From Ziziphus jujuba (Eukaryota > Streptophyta > Magnoliopsida > Rosales > Rhamnaceae), in assembly GCF_031755915.1 (NCBI RefSeq), contig NC_083387.1, forward strand, positions 26,663,001 to 26,727,000: a DNA stretch of 64,000 nucleotides, written 5' to 3'. The position numbers were made by a program, and so were the translations under genes. This document shows, one piece after another, positions 44,745 through 54,790 of this stretch. The notes under the pieces were generated by a model. The model made no database searches. It was given only the letters and a program-made list of their open reading frames with translations, and was not told the origin of the DNA. How positions within the stretch are numbered: position 1 is the first letter of the stretch; every line of letters begins with the position of its first letter.

Positions 44745-47447
44745 ATGGAACAATGGATACTGTCAACTTCCCTGGAGGCGGTAACGGAGAAGCTGTTTTC
44801 AGGAGATGTCATGGAGTGGATGGGGGGGAGAAAAGGAGGGGCGAACATGGAGGAAATGAGCAAGAATTTGAAGTTTTACTTGCTGGCGGCTAAGAGCTTG
44901 TACTATGATGCTGAAGAGAAGCACATCACCAGCTCCGACGGGAAGGCTTTTGTTGCTGAGCTGCAGGAGCTTCTGTACGACGGAGAGGACGCCCTGGAGA
45001 CGATCGATATTCATGGCATCCAATCCAAACAGAGAAAGGAACATGGCAGCAGCGCGACTCAGGTATTCAACTACTTGTCCGAACTCGTCTCTCCTTTCGG
45101 TAAAAAGATAGAACCTGAGCTTGTCAAGACCATTAATTGTTTGGAATGTATTCTCAAACTCAAGAACATGTTTGGTTTGAAAGAAGGTGCTGAAACTATT
45201 AGACCTCTCCGGAGGTTACCCTCAACCTCTTTTGTTGAGGAATCTAAGCTTTATGGCAGAGATTCTGATATTGAGGCCATTGTTGGCTGGTTGCTCTCTG
45301 ATGCTGATGATGCTGATGCCTGTGGCACTAATAAGTTTGCACTCATAGTGGGTCCTGATGGGATTGGCAAGTCTGCTCTTGCTCAATTCGTCTTTTCTGA
45401 TGATCGAATTAACGCCCACTTTGACCTTCTGCTCTGGGTTCCTGTGTTGGATGACTTTGATGCTCTGAGAATGACTAGAACACTTTTGGAGGGCCTCACT
45501 TGCCAACCCCCCTGTTATCCGCTGGAGGAGGAGGATGCATCCCGACTTCAAGCTAGATTGAAGGATGCTTTGGCCGGCAAGAATTTCCTACTTGTTCTGG
45601 ATTCTAATTGCCACCGCAATCCCTTTGATCACCATGCCTTGGGGATTCTTTCTGAGTTTGGAGGTAGTCGGTGTAAGATCATTATGACCACTTCAACATG
45701 TCCTGAACCTGTGCTGATGCCTACCTTTTCAATTATTCACCACCTCAACCCCATCTCTTGTGATGAAGATTGCTGGAAGCTATTTGTCGAACACATCTTT
45801 CATGGCGTTGCCACATCCTCACATTTTCCTCAATACCTGGAATTAGTTGGCAAAAGGCTTGTTAGCAAATGCCAAGGCAATCCCTTCGCCATCAAATTGA
45901 TGGGCTGCATTTTGCGGCTTGAACACAATCCTGAGGAATGGGACAGGATTCTAAGCAGCCCAATATGGAAGCGGTCTGAAAGGGAGAGTGATATTCTTCC
46001 TGCTTTATGGTTCAGCTACCTTTCCCTTCCTCAACATCTCAAGCGATGCTTTACTCACTGCTCAATATATCACTGTGGTTATGAATTCCAGATGCAAGAC
46101 TTAATCTCCTTGTGGATGGCAGAAGGGCTTCTGGAACCTCAAAATGGGAAGACCATCGAAGAAGTCGGGGAAGAGTACTTCCACGATCTGAAATCGAGGT
46201 CCTTGATCCATCAATCAAGACAAAACAAATCCTATTTTACCATGCACTACCTTGTGAACAATTTGGCTACATCACTGTCAGGACAGTTCTGTTTGAGGCT
46301 GGAGAACAACAGCTCCTTCACCCCTGTGCGCAAGACTCGTCATTTGTCTTATAAGAGACGAGAGATTCAGGATGTCAAGAAATTTGAGGCTTTGTCTGAA
46401 AGCAAGCGCCTGCGCACATTCCTGCCTTTGGGACCCATGGAGGACAACAAAACATTCAAATGGGACCGCTCGGCACTGCACAGGTTGTTCCAAATTCTGA
46501 CATACTTGAGAGTGCTTTCTCTGTCCATGTATCCTATCACCGAGTTGCCTGATTCCATTGGCATGATGAAGCATCTAAGATACTTGGACTTGTCTTATAC
46601 ACAACTCCAAGCGATACCCGATGTGGTTTGCAGCTGTGTTCACCTACAGACACTATTATTGGTGTGCTGCTCAGCCCTTGCTCGACTGCCCTCCCTTATG
46701 AAATACCTAACCAAGTTACGCCGTCTCGACACTACAGGCACACCTCTAGTGGAGATGCCACCGCACATGTCCTATTTGAAAGACCTGCAGACATTAACCG
46801 ACTTTGTTCTGGGCAAGACCAGTGGGTCTGGCATCAAGGAGCTTCAACATCTTCAATTGTGTGGAAGACTTTGTATTTCTGCACTTCAAAATGTTATTGT
46901 TGGGGATATTTTGGAGGCCAATTTAGAGGGTAAATTGCAGCTAACTGATATGTGTTTCAAATGGGCTGGTCATGCTGATGATTCGCAGCTGGAACTTCAA
47001 GTACTTGACAACCTCCGACCTCCCAGAAAGGTGAAGAAAGTATCTGTATGCTCTTATGGAGGTGCCAGATACCCAGATTGGTTTGGAAATTCTTTGTTTT
47101 CCTATTTAGTTTGCATTTGTTTAAGCTGCGCTGAAAACTGTTGGCAATTGCCTTCACTTGGCCAGTTACCTTCTCTCGTAGAGCTTTATATTGAAGAGTT
47201 TGGTGCGTTGGTAGTAATAAGCGGAGAGTTTTATGGTTTGGTGACAAATCCATTTCCTTGCCTGGAAATTTTACATTTTAAAAACATGCCAGAATGGCAA
47301 GCATGGTTTCTCCCGGGATGTGCAGCTTTCCCTCGTCTTAGAGATCTTTCCATAATAAATTGTCCAAAACTAACCGGCAGTATACCTAATACAAAAGGAA
47401 CTCCCCGAATTGAGGGATGCCCTGCATTAGAGATTTTATGGGACTAA
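44745..47447 (+). CDS. NLR D: CC-NB-ARC-LRR protein with degenerate nucleotide-binding motifs
   Basis: A 900-residue single-exon protein and the full-length member of the B/D/E subfamily. A diverged Rx-type coiled coil lies at about 1-105 (LQELLYDGEDALETIDI in the EDVID position), NB-ARC at about 165-510 and LRRs from about 585 to the end. Walker A GPDGIGKS (203-210) is kept. Kinase-2 reads FLLVLDSN (281-288), so the usual second Asp is Ser287. RNBS-B reads KIIMTTSTC with no Arg, GLPL reads GNPFA (378-382) and the MHD motif reads MHY (500-502). The same losses, apart from Tyr versus Cys in MHD, occur in NLR B, so they predate the duplication. The reading frame is long and clean, which argues for retained function, perhaps not as a nucleotide-hydrolysing switch. 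The start matches NLR B and the ghost start at 35,838. Confidence 0.88.
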   Translation: MEQWILSTSLEAVTEKLFSGDVMEWMGGRKGGANMEEMSKNLKFYLLAAKSLYYDAEEKHITSSDGKAFVAELQELLYDGEDALETIDIHGIQSKQRKEHGSSATQVFNYLSELVSPFGKKIEPELVKTINCLECILKLKNMFGLKEGAETIRPLRRLPSTSFVEESKLYGRDSDIEAIVGWLLSDADDADACGTNKFALIVGPDGIGKSALAQFVFSDDRINAHFDLLLWVPVLDDFDALRMTRTLLEGLTCQPPCYPLEEEDASRLQARLKDALAGKNFLLVLDSNCHRNPFDHHALGILSEFGGSRCKIIMTTSTCPEPVLMPTFSIIHHLNPISCDEDCWKLFVEHIFHGVATSSHFPQYLELVGKRLVSKCQGNPFAIKLMGCILRLEHNPEEWDRILSSPIWKRSERESDILPALWFSYLSLPQHLKRCFTHCSIYHCGYEFQMQDLISLWMAEGLLEPQNGKTIEEVGEEYFHDLKSRSLIHQSRQNKSYFTMHYLVNNLATSLSGQFCLRLENNSSFTPVRKTRHLSYKRREIQDVKKFEALSESKRLRTFLPLGPMEDNKTFKWDRSALHRLFQILTYLRVLSLSMYPITELPDSIGMMKHLRYLDLSYTQLQAIPDVVCSCVHLQTLLLVCCSALARLPSLMKYLTKLRRLDTTGTPLVEMPPHMSYLKDLQTLTDFVLGKTSGSGIKELQHLQLCGRLCISALQNVIVGDILEANLEGKLQLTDMCFKWAGHADDSQLELQVLDNLRPPRKVKKVSVCSYGGARYPDWFGNSLFSYLVCICLSCAENCWQLPSLGQLPSLVELYIEEFGALVVISGEFYGLVTNPFPCLEILHFKNMPEWQAWFLPGCAAFPRLRDLSIINCPKLTGSIPNTKGTPRIEGCPALEILWD

Positions 47448-48025
47448 ATATCAGCTCGCATATGTATCCTGAGATTTCTGCTGACTGGCTACTTCGCACT
47501 TCCCACCACTCTGATGCCTCACTGTGTTCTATTTTCCGAACCTCCTCATTCCCCGAGAATTTGGTGGCCAAAAGAAGGCCTCTTACTTTTCGTTCAGAAC
47601 TGGAGTTTTAGATGGATGTTTGTACCATACCTACAGTGCCCGAGAGTGGAAGAGGAAGACATGCTCATGATCCATCAATTCCTTTTAGATGGATGTTTGT
47701 ACCATACCTACAGTGCCCGAGAGTGGAAGAGGAAGACATGCTCATGATCGGTCAATTCCATTATTTATAGGTCGACAAATTGAGGTGCTGAGATTGGCCA
47801 TATGATGTTTTGTCCTCTCTAATTTTCGTCAGTTTGTTCTCTTTTCCACTATTTATAGTTTCCTTTCTCTTTTGGTTTGGCATATAGTCTTCGAAGTTTA
47901 AATTTTGTAATGACAGATTAGAACATAGAATTGCTTAACTCTTGTTAATAATTTTATTGTTCATCCTTCCTTTTCTGAATGTCTGTATGTTTCTTTTTTA
48001 CTTTCACGTTTATTGTTATCCTTTT

Positions 48026-48059
<34 letters not shown>

Positions 48060-49660
48060 GGGGCTGTTTTTGTGTTATTCAGTATAGGCAGCATATACTG
48101 TGCAGTGTTTGCCTTTTCCTCCTGAAGTATTCATATTACCTGCCTAATTGCATATACATGCTTGTTGTCTCTTCTCTCTGGTATGAATCCGTACTTTCCA
48201 GTTTAGAAGTTTCTAAATATGAAACATCACATGTTTTTTTGAAGTAAAAGGATCATATTGTATGTAATCCATTGTTTCTGGAGTTTGGTTCATATATTTG
48301 GATCTTGATCTTGGGCTCAACACCAAGTCTCCCTCGCTCTCTCCAGATTCTCTTATGTCAGTTGATAAATAGACCTTGATCAACTGCAAGATCAACACTG
48401 CTTCATTGCTTCGTATGGGTGTGATATTAGAGAAAAGACAGAGTAGTGTATCTCTTTAGGTATGGTGAGTGTAAGAAAAAGAGGATAAGAAAATGCAGAT
48501 GGAAGAAAGGCAATGACTACTGAGGTAGACTAGGATTGTTCAGGGGAATGCTTTTGCCGGTCGTGTGTGAGAAGTTTAGAACGGGTGTGGAGTGAGTGAT
48601 TTAACCCTGTATCTTATTGTTGGCCAATCCAACCTTTACTCATTTGGTGGCCAAAAGAATGGCCTCTTGCTTTTCTTTCTTAATTGGAGTTTTAGATGGA
48701 TGTCACCTGAGAGTGGAAAAGGAAGACGTGCTCATGACCAGTCAATTCCATTTTTTACAGGTTGGACAAATTCATGAGCTGAGATTGTGCATATGCGTCT
48801 TTTATCCTTTCCAATTTTCCTTTGTTTTGTTTCTCTTTTGCACCATTTTTAGTTTCCTAATGTCTTTTGGTTTGACATATAGCCTTCAAAGTTTTAATTA
48901 ACGACAGAGTAGAACATAAAATTGCTTACCTCTTGTTAATAATTTTATTGTTCGTTATTCCTTTTCTGAATGTCTCTCTGTATGTCTCTTTTTTCTTTTC
49001 CTGTTATTGTTATTTTTTAAATTTTATTATTATTATTATTATTATTTTATTTTATTCAGTATAGACAGCATATGCTGCGCAATGTTTGCCTTTTCCTCTT
49101 AAAGTATTCATATTACCTGCCGAATTGCATATACGTGATTGTTGTCTCTTCTCTCTGGCATGAACCCATAAATTTCAGTTTAGAAGATTCTAAAGTTGGA
49201 ATTTCACATGTTTTTTGAAGTGAAAGGATCATATTTTATGTAATCCACTGTTTCTGGGGTTTGGTTCATATTTTCGGATCAAGATCTTGGGCTCAATACC
49301 TAGTCTACCTCGCTCTCTGCAGATTGTCTATGCCAGCTGATAAATAGACCCTGATCAACTGCAAGATCAACACTGCTCCATTGCTCCGTATGGTTGCAAT
49401 AAGAGAGAAAACACATAGTACTATACCTCCTTAGATAGAGTTCCTAGGAACACATAGTACTATACCTCCTTAGATAGAGTTCCTAGGTGAGTCTGAGGAA
49501 AAGAGAGTAAGAAAATGTTGGTGGAAGAGGGGTAATGAGGTTGTTAGGATTGTTAAGAGTGAATGTCTTTGCCTGTCGTGTTCGAAAGGTTCAGAACAGA
49601 TGTGGAGTGAGTGGTTTAACCTCGTATTCTATTGTTAGCCAATCCAACTTTTGACTCATA
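47448..49660 (+). repeat. 3' flank of NLR D, ~1.08-kb tandem duplication
   Basis: The block starting GGTGGCCAAAAGAAGGCCTC near 47,563 recurs from about 48,647. The repeats run to about 48,640 and 49,660, and both contain GGTTTGGTTCATAT ... GATCTTGGGCTCAA. Nested within are a 77-bp tandem duplication (47,606-47,682 and 47,683-47,759) and a 39-bp one (49,410-49,448 and 49,449-49,487). No gene is supported; the sequence is homologous to the flanks of B and E. Confidence 0.75.
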
Positions 49661-50550
49661 GATCTTGAAAATGTACTTATTAACCAAGAAGCAATAGCTT
49701 AACTGTTATTTGAGAGCAAAAATACTTCTCGTTTGTGCACGATCTGTAATCCAGATCATAGGTTCAGTCTTGAGAGCAGAATTGCCGGGGAGAATCTCAT
49801 GCGTTGCTGTACAAATAAATAATATATCTCCTCGGTGGTTTCTAGGTAATAATTGATCTTGATTACTCCATGATGTGGTGCTTTCATGGAATCTCCGTCT
49901 CTTTGATATTATGCTGCCTCCCAGCTTTTCAAGGAGGCGTATTCAGAAATGGCATTGAGAGCCTTTCTCACTACTTTCCCGGATGAGAACCAGGTTTTTG
50001 TGTGGCCAAAACAACATTGTATTTTTCTCCCTTCCTTTCTAGGTAGCTTGGATGAGCTGTCCCCTCTCTATTCCTTGCTGCCTCATGAAACCAGCACCTT
50101 TTTATTTTTATTTATTTATTTATTTTTTTGGGTAAACCTCTTGAAATCAAAGCTTTACAAATTATTTTGACTGTCTTGGATCAAACCTCAAATGTTGTGT
50201 GGTTTCTGGTTTCACTCTGCAGCAGGATGGAATATGCATCATCAATTCCCATATTTTCTTTTTCTTAAATTTTGTATGTGGATCAACTTTCACATCAAGT
50301 TTCATCTCTGCTCCCGCATAACGGACACAATGCATCAAATAAAATTTTCCTTCTTATTTTGAAGACACAACTTCCACAACAAATTCCACCATTCCAAATG
50401 ACATTGATTCCTCGATTCTGCCAATAAACTTCCTCCTCCTTGTTGAGGATGAGTCAACCTAGCAGCCTTGTAACTATTCTTCACTGTATGCACACCATTA
50501 ACACTAGCCATTACATCAAATGACAATACACCATTAACACTAGTCATTAG
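49661..50550 (-). pseudogene. LINE remnant (zf-RVT and RNase H-like) in the NLR D flank
   Basis: Minus strand: 50,547-50,335 encodes a zf-RVT-like run (TVKNSYKAARL ... WWNLLWKLCLQNKKENF). About 49,990-49,670 holds the RNase H-like run that matches the copy at 62,346 (KALNAISEYASL, YQRDGDSMKAPHHGVIKIN). Broken by stops and frameshifts. It is part of the segment amplified with the NLR genes. Confidence 0.6.
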
Positions 50551-51870
50551 ATCAAGTGACGAATGAATGGATGGCTAGCATTAAAAACAAAAAACAAGCA
50601 CAACGAAAAACAAACAGATGAACTAATCCTAATCTACAAAAGAACTAAAATGCCTTGGAATAGAAATTTGCAAAATTAAAAATTAAGCTGTCGCCCACAT
50701 TTTTTGTTTTTGATTTTTTTTTTCTACCTATAATTGTGATTAATTTGCTCATCTCAAATATTTATATTGTTAGTTAGAATTTGTTAAACATCTCAAATGA
50801 TTATAAATTGGAAAGAAAAGAAAAAGTTTAAACAAAAAAAAAAGAAAAAAGAAAAAAAAGGGATACAATTTCAAATGGTTTTCATTTTATATATATTTTT
50901 ATATATATATATATATATTTTGCTTTTAACATATTATGCTTGTATTGATGAAAATGTTTGACTATCGTTAACTAACATTAACAAATATTTAAAATAAGTA
51001 GTTTACACACAACTAAGTAGAAGAAAATCAAAAATAAAAAACAAAAAAGGGGTTACCAAACACCTCACATGATGGTTTTTTTATTTTTTCTATTTAATAT
51101 GTGCAGTTTGATTACATTAATATCAGTTTGAGCTTTCAATTTTTTTTTTAAGTTGATCTAATAGTATTATATTGAAAACTTATGAAATTTAATACTTTAT
51201 ATTTAATTTTAGAAAGGGATGTTCTTTTTACACGTTTTTTTTTTTTTTCCTCCCATTGTATTTTATATAAATTTTCAAAAATGCCCTTTTTGCTGAAGAC
51301 AAAATGTTTAATTTTATAATACAAAAATGTTTGATAACTCCAATTGAACAATATTAAAATGTTTAGTACGTATCAACCAAATAACATAAATATGTTTATA
51401 ATAAGAAATGAACATATTTTTACATTTAAAAAATAAATTTTTTTTTTGGTAGAAATATAAAACTTTAATTAATTCATATGTAATATAATTAGTCATATAT
51501 TTTGGAGTTATTGTCTTTGTTATTCATAAACATGTCTAGTTGCATTTCGGCCTTTGATTTTTCTTCTCTTTTTTTTTTCTTTTTTTTTTTTTGGTGGCAT
51601 TTTGCTTTCAAAACTTTAATTTTTTGGTGCATTTAGTTGTTAAACAATTTTTTAGTCCAATATTTAATAGTTTTAAGACACGCAGTATAATTTCTGTAGC
51701 AAATAAACAATTAAATTATAATATCAGACAATCCCACAAAACTGTTGCACGTTATATCAAGTACACTATTTTAAAACTACTAAAAGAAAAACAAAAAATA
51801 GTTTTTTTTTCCTTTTTTTTTTTCTGTTTTTTTTTGTTTTTTTGTTTGAATAAAGAAGGAGTGCTATAAA
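50551..51870. other. AT-rich DNA without a gene
   Basis: Poly-A/T tracts and a TA microsatellite (about 50,900-50,920). The corresponding position in the A-B block is only a few hundred bases long, so this stretch with the LINE fragment to its right looks like later insertion. Confidence 0.4.
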
Positions 51871-52689
51871 TTAGTAATGTGAAGTACAACAGTCAACCTG
51901 AATAATATTGTTAAGCCACCGTGGGCCAATTTCAAGCCAGGTTGTCAAACCATTCAATGTAGTAGCATAATTCGCAATAGTATGAGCTACAGTATTAGTT
52001 TCTCTAGGATTAGCAGAACGGACCAGAGAGAGAGACATTATTGGACAGCAACATTTTAATATTGTCAACTAAATAACAGAAAGGACCCAACTATTGCCCA
52101 ATACTTCGCTCGTTCACTAAAAGGACGGCTCTGAGGCAATCACTAACAATTTCCCAGCAGGTAAAACCTGCTTCCAAACAGAAATGGATTGCTTCATAGA
52201 TTGCAAGAAGCTCTGCATAGAGTGCCGTCCATGAACCTGTGCAAGGTTTAGCCAGAGCTCCCATAAGTTCACCCGCTGCATTCGGAACAACAATTCCCAT
52301 GCAAGGTGGCGTTCCTGTTTTTCCATAAACACCAACAAGTCCATGCAAAAACCTCACATTGACAGGTAGACAAAAGATCAAAAACAGAGTAGCATAAACC
52401 AGCAAAAGAATCATACAGTTTCCCTCTAAGCTGTGCATAGAAATCAAAATTCTTCCATAAAACAACATGCCTTGGCAATGCATGCAAAGCCGTTTTCTGC
52501 AGTAGTTTCACAGGTGAAACAGGTACTATTATCAGCTACATGTCTTGAGGTTAATGAATTGAAACATGGAATTGCATCATGGCAAGCACGCCAAAGAAAC
52601 ACCTTCACGTTATTGGGCACTTCCAGTTTCCACAGAGCACGCCACCATGACAAAGATTGTACAGTACTTGGAGGACCAAAATGCACCAA
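51871..52689 (-). pseudogene. Second, unrelated LINE ORF2 3' fragment (zf-RVT plus RNase H)
   Basis: Minus strand 52,689-52,444 encodes a zf-RVT domain: WRALWKLEVPNNVKVFLWRACHDA, then CFTCETTAEN. After a frameshift the link region WTCWCLWKNRN appears. About 52,320-52,090 then encodes RNase H sequence (GIVVPNAAGELMGALAKP, ALYAELLAIYEAI, EIVSDCLRAV), and 52,068-51,871 its end (SANPRETNTVAHTIANYA, WLEIGPRWLNNII). At least two frameshifts break it. The reverse transcriptase proper is missing, as is usual for... a 5'-truncated LINE, although here a short 3' piece only is left. Dead. Confidence 0.75.
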
Positions 52690-53560
52690 ACTGAAGTTTT
52701 AAGATCAAAGTGCCAAATAAAAAATTTTAAGAGCCAAAGTGTAATTATGGGTATAATTCAGTGATTAACAAAGCTAATAACCCTATATTTTACGTAATTG
52801 TTTTAAAAATAATTATTTTTGATTAAGGATAATTAAATATTTTCTGAGGTTCCAACCTCAATCATATTTTCTTGTAACTTTTTTTAATATTCTCCATCAA
52901 ATATAATTATATTTAAAACAATTTAATGAAGTTTATGAATATATTCTACTCTAATAGATTAAAGAATTTTGTTTTTGTCATGAAAAGATAACTCATTTTG
53001 TAATGTAAAAAACATGATTAGTTCTAGTTAGTTTGAACATATTTAATTTATATATATATATATATAGAATGTATGAATATTATTTTGCTGGAGTTTACCA
53101 AATGATTTGGTATTGTGAAAATAAATATTTTTTTGGAAAATGCAGAAAGGCACTTTTGAAAATTTATGCAAAATGCAATAGATGGATAAAAACATCGTGT
53201 ACACAAAAAAAAAAAAAAAAAAAAAGGACTTGCTGCTAGTTAGTTAAACTTAACATCTAAATTAAATCAAAACCTTTTCTTGCTAAAATAATTAACTACA
53301 AACTTGAGGGGAAAAACCAAAAAAAGAAAAAAGAGAAAAAAAAGAAAGAAAATAGATTGAAATGGGTTTTAATTTAGTGCATATATATATATATATATAT
53401 ATTTTTTTTTTTTTTCCCTTTAATTGTCGTACAGATTCTAAATTACCACTATCTAACACTAACAAACATTTAAAGGAACCACATTAACATATAATTAAGT
53501 AGAAAAAACCAAAAATAATTAGTTAGCCAAACTACCTTAAAGAAAATATGGTTAACGGAC
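52690..53560. other. AT-rich DNA without a gene
   Basis: TA microsatellites at about 53,048-53,066 and 53,379-53,402 and an A-tract at 53,207-53,225. Nothing coding is recognised. Confidence 0.4.
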
Positions 53561-54637
53561 TCGTGTCATGCCCACTTGGTAAGTACACTCAATGATCGTT
53601 AACAGAAACAGAGTCAAAAACTATATTGTTTCATCAATTAAAATCAATTAACACAATACGGTCATAATATTCCAGTAAGATTCATATCATATAGAACTCA
53701 TGCACAAGTAATCCAAACCTAGGTGGAAGATGCTACATTACATAATATCTTCTCATTGACGTTTCAATATGTGACTTCCTCAATAGAGTAAGAAGTTCAC
53801 TTGTGATGCTACAACCATCCAAAATAAATCCACCCCAAACCAAAAAAAAGTAGAGAACAGTAACACAAAATGAATTCGTTATCCCACTGATGTTGATTCC
53901 ATCGACGATAGACCAGAGCCATTATACTGAATAAGCAGTAACCATGCCGATTCCCTCCACAATGGACCAGAGCCATTACACCAAATAAGCAGTAAAAGCT
54001 ACGAACCTCATCCTCCAGTGCAGTAATCGCATGCTGGAATAACAAGAATGAAGTTGTGGAAGTGAGCAAGCAGTTTGAAGCAACTGAAGAGTCTTAGGAA
54101 GGCATTAGAGATCTCAGAATATTGAAATGGTATGCAAACACAAATTGCTCGAGCTGAATTTGAAATTAAACAAACACAAAGAAAATTAAAAAATTAAAAT
54201 TAATTTTTCATATCGGCACAAGAGATGATTGGTAATGTTCAAAATATAAAGCTTATTATGATTTTAATTCAAGTCGAAGTTTCCTTCCAACCTTATTTCC
54301 TTAGCGGAGAGAACCGCAAAATTGAACCATATTTGCAAGTCAAAAAGAGTGATGAGAAAGATAAGTTAATAGAATAATTCCAAGAACAGACCATGAAAGA
54401 ATTTGTCATATGTCTTTTTTTAATAGCAGAAATGGATGGCAGCCCAATAGTGACGCTGGGACTAGGGAGTTAAACCAACAACAGCTAAAAGGTTACCACT
54501 CCCTGCTAAAACAAATAACATAAGAATTGAAAAACTAGAGCAAGTATAACACACGCTACTGCAAAAAATAAATAAATAAATAAATAAAGTACCTGAAGAA
54601 AATAAGAGAGCAGGTAAATATCCACACGTTCAGCGTC
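53561..54637 (-). other. 3' flank of NLR C, inverted counterpart of the NLR A flank
   Basis: Read on the minus strand it follows the NLR A 3' flank (28,655-29,720): ACCATTTCAATATTCTGAGATCTCT, GAGGATGAGGTTCGTA, ATGGCTCTGGTC, then CGAGTGTACTTACCAAG-like sequence. No gene is supported. Confidence 0.6.
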
Positions 54638-54790
54638 TCATTTCCCATTGGAGAGTACCCGAGGTTTTTGACAAATATTGGGTCCATTTTCTGCCTTGCC
54701 TCTCTGACACTGCTGATCTCCCAAAAGACATCCAACCATACTCAGATAAGAAAGAGGATCTAGTAGCTTTTCTTCTGGCAAGCACACGTG
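54638..54790 (-). pseudogene. Orphaned C-terminal tail of NLR C beyond an in-frame TAG
   Basis: Directly after the stop, the same frame continues HVCLPEEKLLDPLSYLSMVGC ... GPNICQKPR and ends at TGA (54,638-54,640). The tail aligns with the frameshifted tail of NLR A. A single-base change to TAG explains the truncation; stop readthrough cannot be excluded. Confidence 0.75.

Noticed and set aside
44479..44863. Ser/Leu-rich minus-strand frames upstream of NLR D
   Set aside because: They are translations of the GA repeat and antisense of the NLR D start.
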